This document shows positions 45,118 to 57,378 of a stretch of 64,000 nt of DNA, in pieces; positions within the stretch are counted from its first letter, which is position 1, and every line of letters begins with the position of its first letter. This DNA is from Ricinus communis (taxonomy: Eukaryota; Streptophyta; Magnoliopsida; Malpighiales; Euphorbiaceae), in assembly GCF_019578655.1 (NCBI RefSeq), contig NC_063258.1:10048802-10112801 (forward strand), written 5' to 3'. A program made the position numbers and the translations under genes. The notes below the pieces were generated by a model. The model was not told the origin of the DNA. It saw only the letters and a list, made by a program, of their open reading frames with translations, and ran no database searches.

Positions 45118-45496
45118 TATAGCAGATATATGACTTTAACTCACAGTTCTAATGACCCCCTTGCTCTGCTCCTAAGCCTCGGGTGGAGCGGACTAAAACA
45201 ATGGGTTATCTAGACTCCTAGAATTGACTTTCTCGCCGTGGGTAACGCATTTCAGTAGGCCTTGTGACCCTCATAGTGCTCCTCAGTATGGGCGTGTTGA
45301 ACAGTCTAATGCACCTGATTCATCCGTTTCTTCTCGATTTTAGTCCAATTTCTCTCTAACTTTGATGATGTACCTAGAAAAACACTTGAGACACAAAGGA
45401 AGTTAAAACACGGTGATTCTAATACAAAAACACATAACTTGCCCTAAAAATAACTCAAAATCAAGCATGCAAACATGTGTAATATCAAGAATATCA
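45118..45496 (-). repeat. Unclassified LTR fragment (reversed)
   Basis: Non-coding. 45360-45496 resembles reversed LTR1 or LTR2 edges: GATGTACCTAGAAAAACACTTG, then ACACGGTGATTCTAATACAA, ending in ATATCA, which is the complement of a TGATAT LTR start. 45130-45300 contains TGACTTTAACTCACAGTTCT and GGTGGAGCGGACT. I cannot name the family. Confidence 0.45.
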
Positions 45497-46565
45497 CATT
45501 AGGCCCTAGCTTGATGATCAAGCAGGATGAGATGTAAATCCACCCATATAAGGGGGAAATCATATTATTTTCGATTAATGCAAGCCTAATACAAGCTGAA
45601 ATTCGAGCGCTTTGATTTTTGAAATGCATATAATGAAGTAATTTTGGTCGGAGTTTTTTTATGTAGGCCCAAGTGAACTTACTCTTATTTTTGTTAAGCT
45701 GGCTCAAAAAATTTGAGACTATGAGTTGATACCTAGTGAACTCTTTTGCCATTCTTGATTATTTTTTTAGTTCATTCATCTTTCTTTATTTATTTATTCA
45801 TATTTAGCTTCTAGTTTCTTCTTCTTATGGAATGAGGGCTTTCGCACTATAAAAATCACATGCAACTGAATACTTGAGGCTAGAGAGCCTATTATTTCAA
45901 TTTTCTACCTTGCAGGAAATCAAGTTATGAGTTCTTTAAAGAACTTTACAGACTTATCAAGATTCGCGTTAGTGAACATAGACTTAATGCACACACCCTT
46001 CCATTTGTTTATGTTCTTTCTCTACTCTTGTGCTTAAATTAATTTGATTTGATCCTTACACTTAGCCATATATAATAGAACAAAGAACTTATGATTTGTT
46101 TCCTTATAGGATCTGAATCCTACCTATGTTCTCATCGTTCCCTCTTTTAAATTACTACTTCTAATCTTTGTCTAGTATGATGGTTTAGTTTTATTTGGTG
46201 AGCATGAACATGAAGGTTGAGTGAAAGCGCATGGAAGCGGAAATCATAAGAACCGATCTAATTCTTGTACAAATGCGTAAAAGGATAATTAGTTGATCGA
46301 GTATTAGTATCATTCTCCTAATGATCATGGATGAATCTTTTAGAGGAAAGAAGGAAAGACGAGAATTGAGACACGCCCAAATATTCTGATTCAGGATTTG
46401 CACCATTAGGATCTCCATCATTTCTTGTTATTCTAGGCTAGATGACTCTTGATGATACAAGGTTTGGCATAAGGAATCATTCAGAATACAATTGATAAGC
46501 TTGACCGATGGCATTGGAGCTTAGTTTGATGATCAAGCAAGATGAGACGTAAATCCACACATGTA
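45497..46565 (+). repeat. R1 forward segments, array II
   Basis: R1 from AGCTTGATGATCAAGCAGGA through the CACTATAAAAA box (45846-45856) to the next unit (anchor TGAGCATGAA near 46199) and on to GAGACGTAAATCCACAC (46543-46560). Confidence 0.75.
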
Positions 46566-46810
46566 TACTCCACAAGAAGCTGATCAATCTAATTGAATAT
46601 TTTTTAAGCATGTATTCTGCACAAGAATAGAAAGGCAAAAGCAAAACAACTTTTAGGTTTAATAACCAATTATCATTCAAATTCAACATAATCCTATAGG
46701 CCTTAGAAAATCCTAAATCTTAACTAATAAGGATTTACGTCCATTTAGGATAAAGATAACCTTCCTAACTAAAAGGGATGACTAAACAAAGTCCTAATTA
46801 GGTGAAAATA
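46566..46810 (-). repeat. Chromovirus LTR fragment in array II
   Basis: Matches 26260-26540: CCACAAGAAGCTGATCAATC, GTTTAATAACCAATTATCAT and AAAGATAACCTTCCTAACTA. It lies in a similar position relative to the rearranged R1 variant as in array I. Confidence 0.7.
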
Positions 46811-47644
46811 GGTTTGGTTTTATTTAGGGAGCATAAACACTACTACTGATAGAAACTGCATGGAAGCAGCAATTACAAACGCCGATCCAATGTTTAAAAT
46901 GCAAAAAAAGTAAATTAGTTGATCGAGTATTGATATTATTCTCCGAATGATTACAAATGAATCTTTTGGAGGAAAGAGGGAATGATAAGAATCGAGGCAT
47001 GAATAAATATTCTGATTTAGGATTTGTACCATTTGGAATCTCCATCATTCCTTATTCCTCTAGGCATGACGAAACATGATAACATAATATTAGCTTTAGG
47101 AAACATGGAAATGCATTTGGTAAGCTTGACCGGTGGGATTGGGGCTTGGCTTTAAGATCAAGCAAGGTGAGATGTAAATCCACGTGCGTAAGATAGAAGT
47201 CATAATGTTATCAATGAATCCAAGCATAATATAATAATGAATGTGAGCTTTTTGATCTTTGGGATGCATATAATTAAGTAATTTGATTTGGAGTGTTATT
47301 AAGTAGGCCCATATGAATTTTCCCTTGTTTTCATTAAGTTGGTTCATAAAATTTGAGATCTCCATCATTCCTTATTCCTCAAAGCACGATGACTCCTGAT
47401 GACATAAAGATTGCCATAAGGACTAGTTAATAACTCTTATAGTCCCAAATTTGATAATGAAGCAGGACGAGATGTAAATCGACGCGCGTAAGGGAGAAGT
47501 CATGTTGTTTTCAATAAATCCAAGTGTAATACAAGCAGGAATATGAGCATTTTGTTGTTTGGGATGCATATAATGAAGTAATTTGGGTAGGAATGTTATT
47601 AGGGCCTATGCGAATTTCTCCAGATTATAAGCTAGCTTATAAAA
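46811..47644 (+). repeat. R1 forward, rearranged variant, up to the gap
   Basis: R1 with anchor GGAGCATAAA near 46829 and the same internal jump as 25400 (CATAAAATTTGAG joined to ATCTCCATCATTCC at about 47355). It runs into the N gap. Confidence 0.75.
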
Positions 47645-48144
47645 NNNNNNNNNNNNNNNNNNNNNNNNNNNNNNNNNNNNNNNNNNNNNNNNNNNNNNNN
47701 NNNNNNNNNNNNNNNNNNNNNNNNNNNNNNNNNNNNNNNNNNNNNNNNNNNNNNNNNNNNNNNNNNNNNNNNNNNNNNNNNNNNNNNNNNNNNNNNNNNN
47801 NNNNNNNNNNNNNNNNNNNNNNNNNNNNNNNNNNNNNNNNNNNNNNNNNNNNNNNNNNNNNNNNNNNNNNNNNNNNNNNNNNNNNNNNNNNNNNNNNNNN
47901 NNNNNNNNNNNNNNNNNNNNNNNNNNNNNNNNNNNNNNNNNNNNNNNNNNNNNNNNNNNNNNNNNNNNNNNNNNNNNNNNNNNNNNNNNNNNNNNNNNNN
48001 NNNNNNNNNNNNNNNNNNNNNNNNNNNNNNNNNNNNNNNNNNNNNNNNNNNNNNNNNNNNNNNNNNNNNNNNNNNNNNNNNNNNNNNNNNNNNNNNNNNN
48101 NNNNNNNNNNNNNNNNNNNNNNNNNNNNNNNNNNNNNNNNNNNN
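47645..48144. other. Assembly gap of 500 N
   Basis: Exactly 500 N, so a placeholder between contigs, not a measured size. R1 lies on the left and LTR1 on the right. Confidence 0.99.
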
Positions 48145-48430
48145 CATATTATTGTGAGTTTTCTTAGCATTTATTGTGTTTTCATTCCAAGATCACCCGT
48201 GTTTTGTGTCCTTTCGTGTTTCCAGAGGTTTTATAGGTCCATAATCAGTGCTTTAGCAATTTTAGATCAATTTCGGGCGTAAAATGGATTGAAAAAGAAA
48301 CTTTGTAACCTTGGGTTGACTTTTGGAAAGTCAACACGACTCTGTGGTTGATTCCGTAGATCCCATACCGTAGCTTAAGCACTTAAAGCAAAGACATTTT
48401 TCGAGGATACCACGCCCAGAGCACGACACA
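48145..48430 (+). repeat. LTR1 fragment, left edge of block B
   Basis: From CATATTATTGTGAGTTTTCT through AGATCACCCGTGTTTTGTGT and GTGCTTTAGCAATTTTAG to about 48430. It starts further upstream in the LTR than the matching fragment in block A (4813). Confidence 0.8.
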
Positions 48431-48847
48431 TCACAAGTTATTTAAGTGGTCCCTTGGAGTTAGAGTTCTTTGCTTGATTAGGTGAATCATCCTTGGTGAA
48501 GACATCAACATTGAATACCGCTTTGGCACAAGTTAGCCAATGCTCATATCAATTCTATCGAAAACAACACGAGTTCTCATCTTGCTCGATCATTAAGGTA
48601 ATCCCAATGCCACCTATCAAGTTTGTTAATTGCACCTACCATTCCTTCACGTCAATCCTTATGTCATTAGGAGTCATCATCCTTAGAGAAGTAAGGAATG
48701 ATGGATATCCCAATAAGGTAAATTCATGAAGAAGAATATCTAGGTGTGCCTCGGTTCTACTGTTCTCTTTCCTCTAAAAGATTCATCCGTGATCATTCAA
48801 AAATGATATGAATACTCGGTCAACTAATTTTCTTTCTTCACGATCCG
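48431..48847 (-). repeat. Spacer and reversed R1 fragment, block B
   Basis: 48431-48545 repeats the unassigned spacer of 5011-5145. 48546-48847 is the same reversed R1 fragment as 5146-5421, here with many small losses. LTR1 of copy B begins at its right edge. Confidence 0.75.
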
Positions 48848-49903
48848 TGATAGTTTTACTATATATTTGCGACATATGATTGCAAATTTTCTTAGCATTT
48901 ATTATGTTTCTCATTCTAAGATCACCTTTGTTTTGTGTCCTTTCGTGTTTTAGGAGATTTTATAAGTCCATCATCGATTGCTTTTAGCAATTTTAGATCA
49001 ATTTCGCATGTAATAAATCTGATTGAATAAGAAACTTTAGGTGGACTTGGGTTGACTTTGGAAAGTCAACACGACTCATGTGGATCCCGCGTAGATTCCA
49101 GATCGTAGCTTAAGCACTCAAGCAACATGTTTTACGAGGACACCACGCCTTGGGAGCACGACACGTTGGTTAACACGAGTTAATACATGGCCCGTGTTTG
49201 TAACACGCAAGAAAATGTACCATGCTAGATTGGGGCCTATTCTCACACCAGTCCAACACTACCGAACACGCCCGTAATTGCACAATGAATAAAAGAACGA
49301 GCCAAAAAGAGAAAATAGAGTTATGGATCGTTGATTTTGATTTTGATCTTTCGTTGTAATTTTGCTAGAGGTGTTGTCAAGCATTTCGTGGGCTTCAGAA
49401 ATCGATTCCACCTTGAACGCCGATTCGTGATATGGATTTTGGATTGAAGATCGAGGAGGAGTTTGTAGCAAAGCTGTTCATCCAATTCTAGAAAAGCGGT
49501 GTATATGCCTCAATTTCTTTGTTCTTCTTTAATTGTACTGAGTTCTTATTTGCTTTGAGAGGGAAACCAAATTTAGTTTAGAATCGGTCCACTGCAGTAG
49601 CATAATTCCGACTCAATAATCTATTATCTTTGTTTGATAGCCAACTAGTCTAGGTCCCCTTTGGGTTTGCTTTCTTGTCTTCGATTATTCTATTTGCTCA
49701 TTCATTCTCGCATTACACTTAGAATTTAGTTTTTAGTAAATATAGAAACCTCTCATATTAATTTTAGGCTAGAAAACAAGGAATGAAGTAGTAACTCTGT
49801 GGATTTCACTTTTGAGGGATACAAATATTTTTAATACTTGCCATTATGCTAGGCTCCATCGATAGGTTCATTGTCTTAGTTGTAGTTGCATAAGCCAGCA
49901 TCA
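48848..49903 (+). repeat. 5' LTR of copy B (LTR1), internally deleted
   Basis: Starts TGATAGTTTTAC (ATGCAT lost against copy A) and ends CCAGCATCA. It lacks about 360 bases found in copy A at roughly 6165-6545; the join is at about 49555, where ATTTGCTTTGAGAGGGAAAC fuses the two sides. Both parent ends share AGA/GAGA. The rest is colinear. Confidence 0.8.
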
Positions 49904-49909
49904 AGTTTT

Positions 49910-49927
49910 TAGCGCCGTTGTTCGGGA
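49910..49927 (+). other. Primer binding site, tRNA-Asp type, copy B
   Basis: TAGCGCCGTTGTTCGGGA differs from the plant tRNA-Asp complement TGGCGCCGTTGCCGGGGA at three positions. It lies six bases after the LTR end. Confidence 0.85.
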
Positions 49928-50057
49928 ATCTTTGTTCAAAACTAAAGTGAAATTTGCTATTTGTTACTTTAGCCATATTTCTTTTCTCTTTTTATCATAT
50001 ACTTTTAATTCATTTATTTGTTTGGTTTGTCGCTGCATTGTTCATTTCAGATAGTTT

Positions 50058-53000
50058 ATGACCAAGAGTTCTAATTCTCCATTACAGATCTTCTTCCCGA
50101 GCCAAATCAGTCCTTCAAGCAACTAAGGAAGTAATTAGACGTGAGGAGGAGGAGTGATTGAGATTCATGTCCATACACCAAAGAGACATGGCGTATTTAC
50201 AATAATAATATCATCAAGCAAATAGGATGATATACGAGTTGTTAGACCTTCCTTGTAAGTGGACTGATTTGCATAAATACACACATCTAAATGGGGTTTT
50301 TGCTATGATTTTATGTACATTTGGATGTGAATTGAGTCTAACACTCACTCTATGCATCTGCTTGTGTGCATTAGGTCCACAAGAGGGCAAAAGAGTGATA
50401 AAGGGGAAGAAATCGGAGTAGAATTGAAGTCAAAGCATCAAACAAGTCGAGCTTTGTGCATAAGCTGAACACGGCCCTGCTGATTTTAACACCGCCGTGT
50501 TCCCAACACTGCACCAAACGATCGTGTTAGTGCATTTGACAACAAAAAAAAGATGCTAAGGAGCACGACCATGAGAGTAACACGGCATCAACACCAAAGT
50601 GTTCCCAACACAGCATCACACCAGCCGTGTTCCCAACACGGCATCAACACTGTGTCGTGTTCCCAACATGTGCATCAACACGCCATGTTCACGATAGCAT
50701 GAAGAATTAATTAAAAGAAAGAAAAGAGGAAAATGCAAAAGAGTAGGGTTAGGACGTCCCAAACTCATTTCTTTCTCTCTAAGGGTTTTCTCGAAATGGA
50801 ACTAAGGAAAAGGACACTTGGACCAAGGTTTCAATTGGATTCTCTTTAAAGATTGAAGATTGGGCGAGGTTCTTGATTGGTATCAATTCGAGCAAGAGGA
50901 ACAAGAATCGATTCAAGATTGGGCAGAGGAATCGAGTGTTTACTCTCATCCAAGGTGTATTCGGATTCTCTACCTTTACTCATTATTGTAATTGAATTCT
51001 TGTGGGTTTAATAATGAAACATGATTACTAAACCCTCACAACCCATCGGGGTTCTTTATCTAGGATTTTGTACTTAACTTTTGAATTAAATGTATTGATT
51101 CTCAATATTGGTTTGCAATGAAAGTGCTTATTGATTTGTTCTTCATATCTTGTTGAATGATTATTGGAATTTGAATGTTCTTGAGAAAGATGTTTAGGTT
51201 TGGATTGTTCTTTGCAACCTAGAATTGAATTCGCTTAGAGATAGAGTGTTTGTTCTAATGGATTGAGAATTAACAACTCTCAATAGTGTTAAATGGTACA
51301 TAATGCTAATTTAGCTAATTAGAGTTAGAAGACATTTCAACCTAATTAATCTAAGTTAAGATGTTAGTGTCCTGAGAAAGGCGTTAATTCCATAGAGATT
51401 TTCCTACGAATTGAATTCAATCAATTCCATCTTTAGTTTCCATTCTCTAGAGATAAGAATTCCCAAGGGTTATTCCTTAACTTGAATTAATCCTTCCTAG
51501 TAGCCGTAATTAGACAACAATTAGATTAGGTGTTAGTTAATTTAGGAATTATTCATCATTCATTTTAGGTGATATAACAGAGAACAAAGGAGTAACTCGG
51601 GCTTTCACTTTCGAGGAATACGACCTTGATACTCGCCATTAGTGCTAGATCACATCGATATGTACATTGCCTTAGATTATAGCTGTATAAATAGCCCATC
51701 AAGGACGACACTAGTATATTAAGGCCATCCGTTGCATCGAACAATTTTAAAATTAAGCCAAATGTCATTCGGATGGTGCAAAGAGAGTGTACAACCGAGG
51801 CTTGCCAAAGGAAGATCCTAATGCCACATCGTAATTTTTGGAGATTCAGGATACCTTCATGATAAACGATCATCGATGATGCCATTCTGCTTAGGTTGTT
51901 CCCATTTTCCTTGAGGGTAGAGCAAAAAGATGACTACGATCCCACTAGCTAACACTATCACCACCTAGAGTTCTTTGATTGAGAAATTTCTTGTGCATGA
52001 GATGATGAGGCATGTATGATGCATGAGGCAAGGACTGTTGAGATGTCGCCCACACCACGGTTTACATCATGGATGCAAGTGTAGACTTTTACGTTGGCAT
52101 GAACTCAGCCCACAAGCATATAGTAGATGCAAGTTTAGATTCTACATCAACCTTGGCACCAAGTGGAGCTTCAGCCAAGAAGATTGACCAACCCAGACAT
52201 TCCAAGCGACAATTTTGACCGAGATTTTATGGTGGTCCAGACTACAATGCAAACCGTAATGCAGAGGTATATTTGCTTCTTCAAGATCTTCTTGTTCTAA
52301 CGACTCATGAACAAATTGATTATGTAGGAAATGCACCAAAAGCAGTAATAACCCATAATAACACATACAACCTAAGGTAGAGAAACCATCCCAACTTCTG
52401 GCAAAATAACAATATCTAGGGTCCACTAAGATTTAATCTACAGGCACCAAAGAAGAACCCCAACAATAGGACTATTCTCCTCAACTATCTCGTAATCCAG
52501 AGTAAGAAGCCCAATTTAGAAGTTGATGATGAAGTTTGTGTCCACTTTAGAGAACATGTTTCAGAAGGACATAACTCTTAGAAATCAATAGGCCTCCATA
52601 CAGAATTTGGAGAATCGATAGGCCAGATTTCTAAGATGTTGGCCGAGATGCACCAGCCGCAAAGTCAAACCCGAGGAGCATGTAAAGGCTGCCACCGAGA
52701 TAAGGTAAGGAAGTTAGCTAGCTCTTTACCCATGGCTAATGATGATGTTGCAAGATGAGCCACCAGAAGGAGCCAGAGCCTAAGGTGTGAGCTGCATGAA
52801 CCAAGGACAAGAAGAGTCCTGTGAGAGAATACCACCGCCAATTCCATATCCTACCAGTTAAAGGTGATAAGGTTGATCAACAAATTGGTAAGTTTTGGAT
52901 TTATTTCAAATGAGGATTAACTACCTTTGTGAGGCTATATCATAGATGCCTGCATGTAGATTCCTGAAAGAGATTCTAAGTAACAAAAGGAAGCCAAGAC

Positions 53001-53080
53001 TTAGGCTATGACACTAAATGAGTGCTCACCCATTCTTCAAAACAAGCCGCCAGAAAGAGGCGTGATCCGGAGTTTTAATC
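50058..53080 (+). pseudogene. Copy B gag, interrupted and broken
   Basis: The gag start ATG at 50058 parallels 7052 in copy A. After about 70 codons it is interrupted by solo LTR2 (50265-51701). Gag resumes at 51702 with the NFKIKPNVIRMV- and LPKEDPNA-like stretches (about 51740-51830). The Asn/Trp-rich part (52320-52440) and the leader to protease follow. Frames change every few dozen bases. It would encode the particle shell. Confidence 0.75.
50265..51701 (+). mobile_element. Solo LTR2 inserted in copy B gag
   Basis: Starts TGATTTGCATAAATACACAC and ends AAATAGCCCATCA. It is flanked by TGGAC (50260-50264) and AGGAC (51702-51706), a target duplication with one mismatch. Copy A holds the empty site at 7253-7260 (AGGGGACG). 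50465-50700 has repeated ACACGG/CCGTGT palindromes. It is 1437 bp long and the only full-length LTR2 in the window. Confidence 0.85.
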
Positions 53081-53640
53081 GTTCTGTATTAGTGATTTGT
53101 ATATTAGTGATGCTTTAGTTGATTTAGGACCTAGCATCAATTTAATGCCTAGCAGTTTGTTTGAAAAATTAGATTTGAGTGAGCCAAAACCTACTAGGAT
53201 GAGGTAGCGGATAGGACTATGAAATTTCTAAGGAATAGTTGAGGATGTACTTGTTAAGGTAGACAACCTTATTGATTTTGTTGTTATGGATATGGAAGGT
53301 GAGAGTAGTGTCCTTTTAATCATAGGTAGATCTTTCCTCGCAACATCTAAGATGTTATAGATGAAGTTACGCCTGTAGTCGATGATAAGACTATTACCTT
53401 TGACCTTAGCACTTGAGACATTCACTTGACCATAATGACTGTGATACTCTATGGAATTATGGATGATATTGTGGATCTCAATCAGGGATATTACTAGCTT
53501 GTTTGGTGGCTAGGAAGGTCATTTTGTTGATATTGATAAGTTAGGTGCAGAAATTGAGACCTCACTTGAGGAGCCACCAACCCTAGAGTTGAAGGAGTTG
53601 CCTAAGCACTTGAGGTATGCCTATTTAGATGAGGCGGAGA
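53081..53640 (+). pseudogene. Copy B protease region
   Basis: Reads YISDALVDLGPSINLMPSSL with Asp-Leu-Gly at about 53124-53132, then FEKLDLSEPKPTRM. After a frameshift it continues with [12 protein letters not shown] and MDMEGESS, followed by a shortened LSTSMRH region. Several two- to ten-base losses against copy A. Confidence 0.8.
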
Positions 53641-54660
53641 AGTCGCTGCAAGGATCATGCAATTTTATTCACCTCATGAGGAAAAGGAGATGACTTTGGC
53701 CTTCTCGTAGTACCCCGAGGCTCTTGATACAAGATTGTAGACATTCCCGAATCACCCTATTTATTGAGGATAGTTATAGTTAGTGATACACCACAACGAC
53801 GATTGAACCCAAACATGATGGAAGTAGTCAAGAAGGCAATTAAACTTCCGGATGTAGGTTTGATTTACCTTTTGATGTACCTTGAGTTAGTCTCTATGCG
53901 GTGTCAGCCCAAGAAGGAGGTATGACGGTCAAGAATGAGAAGGATAAGTCGACACCGATTAAGACTAAGAATCGTTTCTAATTTGCATTGATTACAAGAG
54001 GCTCAATGATGCAACTCGGAAGGACCATTTTCCCTTCCTTTATTGACTAGATCTTAGAGCGTATCGGGCATATGTTTTATTGCTTCCTTGACGGCTTTCG
54101 TTATTTTCGTGATTCCCAATGCACCCGAGGACCAAGAGAAAATCACTTTCACTTGCCTCTATGGCACGCTCACTTACAAGAGGATGCCATTCAGATTGTG
54201 CAATGCACCGCTACTTCCAGGTGTATGATGGCAATCTTCATGACATGATTGAAGAATCCATGGAGGTGTTCATGGATGATTTCTGTATTTGGTTACTCTT
54301 TCTCCCATTGTTTGCTTAATTTAGAGTGTATACTTGCATGCCCTATGAAGCTAACCTTATGTTGAATAGAAAAGTGCCCTTTTATGTTGAGAGGGTATTG
54401 TGCTAGGGCATAAAATTTCACTTACGGGATGGAGGTAGATAGAGCTAAGGTAGAGACCATTGCTAAGTTGCCATCCCCTAGCTCAGCATAATGTATAGGA
54501 GTTTCCTTGGTCATGGTGTTTTTATAGAAGGTTCATTAAGGACTTTTCTAATCTTGTTAGACCTTGACACAATTGCTTGTAAAATATTCCATTTATATTT
54601 TCCGATGACTGCTTGCAGGCCTTTGAGTTACTTAAAGAGAAATTAACTACAACCCCTATG
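53641..54660 (+). pseudogene. Copy B reverse transcriptase
   Basis: Colinear with 9340-10390. The best piece (54119-54319) has TFTCLYGTLTYKRMPFRLCN-type sequence in frame-shifted pieces and the catalytic box VFMDDF at 54268-54285. The thumb region (54420-54640) follows with many short losses. Confidence 0.85.
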
Positions 54661-55219
54661 GTTTCACCTAAATGAGGGCTGCCAGCTAATGTGTGCTAGT
54701 GATTTTGCAGCTGGAGCCGTTTTAGAGGATTGATAAGTTCCAACCTATTTATTATGCTAGCAAGACATTGACAGATGCCTAGGAGCACTATACCACTACC
54801 GCAAAGGAGTTACTTGGTATGGTATACGTGTTCGAAAATTTCGCATACTTGGTGCTATCTAAGACCGTGGTCTACATGATCATTCGATGTCGAGGTACTT
54901 GTTTGGAAGCATGATGCTAAGTCGAGACTCATTCGTTGGATTTTACTTTGCGGAATTCGACATTGAGATCATTTAGGGATGCGAAGAACTTGGCCGTAGA
55001 TCATCTTGGATATGGAGAACACGAGCCTAGATGCATTTAATGAAAGGGCTATTCATGATTTTCTAGATGAGTACTTATGCTCTATTTAGGTATCTTGGAT
55101 GTCCCTTGGTTTTCCAATTTTTAAATTACTTGGTTGCAAAGGTCTTACTAAAGGGTATGACATTTTAGCAAAGAAGAAATTCTTTACCGATTTAAAGTAC
55201 TAAATTCTGTGATCTTGAT
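54661..55219 (+). pseudogene. Copy B RNase H
   Basis: Colinear with 10400-10985 but about 40 bases shorter. YYASKTLTDA, then the TAG shared with copy A (54780), then EHYTTT and LAWYTCSKIS-like out-of-frame remains. No continuous frame. Confidence 0.75.
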
Positions 55220-56250
55220 GCGTAAATGGAAGAGATCCTCCAGATTTTGAGGCATTGCCTTGATGGACCAACAAGAGGTCATGCACCAACCACATCGCTA
55301 GGAAGATTCGGAGGCTGGATTCTATTGGCTACCATTTTATGGGATGCTAGAGAATTCATGCAGTTTATTATGCATGCCGAGGTCGTAACATTTTTTCTTG
55401 TCATGAGATGCCCTAAACAAGCATTCAAATGGTTAAGATTCGTTATGTTTGGGGCATCTACTCATGGGCCCTTTCCTTCTCGTTGAGTATTTCTAAGTGA
55501 CTAGAAGCAAGCATTCCAGACCGGGTGATGCTAGAGTCTTTACTAAGTTCCTTAAGCAATTGTTTGCTAGGTTTGGCATACCTAGGGCACTAATTAGTTA
55601 TGAGGGACTCATTTTGTAATGCTCAACTGGAGAGTACTTGATATGGAGTGACCCACAAGTTTTCTACGCCTCTATCACCCATGACTAGTGGGCAAGTAGA
55701 GGTTACCAATAGGAGTTTGAAATGCATTTTAGAAAATCGTGGTGGTTGAGTAATGGAAGGATTGGGCAAATAAGTTAGATGATGCACTTTGGGCATTCAG
55801 GATAGCCTATCATACTTCTGCATGTGGGGTAGGCTTGTGTATAGAAAGCCTACCATTTACCTATTGGTTATTACGAGCCCTTCGCCTTAAGAACTTGTAA
55901 TTTTGATGTTGATTCTACAAGTAAACAGAGACAAGGGCAAAACAATGAGTTGGATGAGTGGCCGAAGCATATGGCAACTCATTCATCTATAAGGAGCGGA
56001 CTAAAGTGGGGTACCATAAGCGATCGAGAGGGTTCAAGGAGTTTCAAGTCAGGACCGAGTTTGCCTCTACAATTCACATCTCCGCTTATTGCCGTGAAAG
56101 CTCAGAGTTGCTAGTCAAAACCATTCGTGATCCAAAGTGTTCTCATATGGCAAAATTAAGTGGCATCATCCCGATAAGAGGAGTTTCAAGGTGAATGGCC
56201 ATCGCTTGAAACATTATTATGAGACTCACTTGAGATAGAGGTGGGTCAAC
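55220..56250 (+). pseudogene. Copy B integrase
   Basis: Colinear with 10990-12080. An open piece (55226-55486) covers the zinc-finger region out of frame. The second Asp motif (SYEGLIL in the shifted frame) and the Glu motif ([11 protein letters not shown], about 55690-55725) are recognisable. The end reads KVNGHRLKHYYE at about 56190-56225. Frameshifts throughout. Confidence 0.8.
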
Positions 56251-56505
56251 ATGGTGTTGTTCCAGCCGAGATCGACTTTCCGCATAAGTCCAACCACAAG
56301 ATTTGGTCAAAGAAGCGCTCTTGAGGCATTCCCGAGCTTATCCTTTACATTTCTGTGTTTATTTTTGAGAATTTAATTTATCCTTTATACTTAGCTCGTT
56401 TTTACATTTTAGTTGGTTTGGAAGTTAACTCCTTTCATTATGTTGTGCAAATTATTGAGTTATACAGGTGTTAGTGCAAAAGATGGAGTAAAAGCACATT
56501 TCTAG
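56251..56505 (+). other. Spacer after pol, copy B
   Basis: T-rich and nearly identical to 12111-12339. No feature is recognised. Confidence 0.5.
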
Positions 56506-56930
56506 GCTTCAACACGGGACCAACACGGTTGCAGACACGACCCATGCCCAACTTCTTAAGGCGTGTTGGATGTGAAAAATGAAGTTACACGGTTCCAGAG
56601 AGTCACACGACCCGTGTCCTATTGCCCAGGGCGTGTTGGGTATAAAAGTTGGAGAAGTTACACGGTTCTCGAGAGTCACACGGTTTATAACACGGCCCGT
56701 GTACATCAACACGGATCATGTTACAACCGTGTTGATTTTAAGGCATGAGAACACAACCGGTTGAGCACGGCTTTTGACACCGCCCGTGTCACGCACGGGC
56801 CATAAACCAAGTGGTCGATGCGCAGCTATAAAAAGGGAGAAGAACACGGGAGTTTGATCGCTTCATGGCAAAAATCCTTCCGACTCTTCTATTCTCTATA
56901 AATTTTCAATTTTGTGCAATTTTCTGCCAT
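56506..56930 (+). promoter_or_regulatory. Possible internal promoter/leader of ORF3, copy B
   Basis: 56508-56815 has clustered palindromes, for example AACACGGCCCGTGTAC at 56690-56705 and ACCGCCCGTGTCACGCACGG at about 56778. CTATAAAAAGGGAGAAGAAC at 56826-56845 carries a perfect TATA box. A second TATAAAA lies at 56641 (GGGTATAAAAG). The order palindromes, TATA, GA-rich stretch is the same as in the U3 of LTR1 and LTR2. This suggests a promoter for ORF3, inferred only. Confidence 0.5.
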
Positions 56931-56937
56931 CAACCAA

Positions 56938-57374
56938 GTAAGTTTTCTTTTTATTTTCTAATTTCTTTTGTTATTAATTGTTAGTTTTTATTTTTATTGT
57001 TTTATTTTATTATTTTTTTCTTTCTTTTCTCTCCTTATTTATTTGGTATTATTCGCTTAATGTTCTTTTAATTTTGTTTTTCTCTTTCTACTTACTCATT
57101 TAATATTGTTTTTATTTTATTTTGTTTTATTTTATTATTTTATTTTATTATTTTGTCTTATTTATTTCATTTTATTTTTAGTTTATTTTAAAATTTTAAG
57201 TTTTAATTTTTGTGTTAGTTGAGGTGTAGTTTAGTTATTTAATTCTTATTATGCAATTTTTGCTTGTCTCAAGAGTTACCTTGTCAAAATTTTGAACTAA
57301 ATCTATATGCCGCTTGAATTATTTATTTGCTATGTATACATTATTTCGCCTGTTAATGACTAATACCTTTTCAG
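56938..57374 (+). other. Intron-like T-rich segment before ORF3, copy B
   Basis: GTAAGT at 56938-56943, T-rich body, CCTTTTCAG ending at 57374, ATG at 57379. Same ends and composition as copy A; length 437. Confidence 0.5.
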
Positions 57375-57378
57375 TATA

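Noticed and set aside
47593..48282. Long open frames on both strands across the gap
   Set aside because: They consist of N placeholders and have no sequence content.
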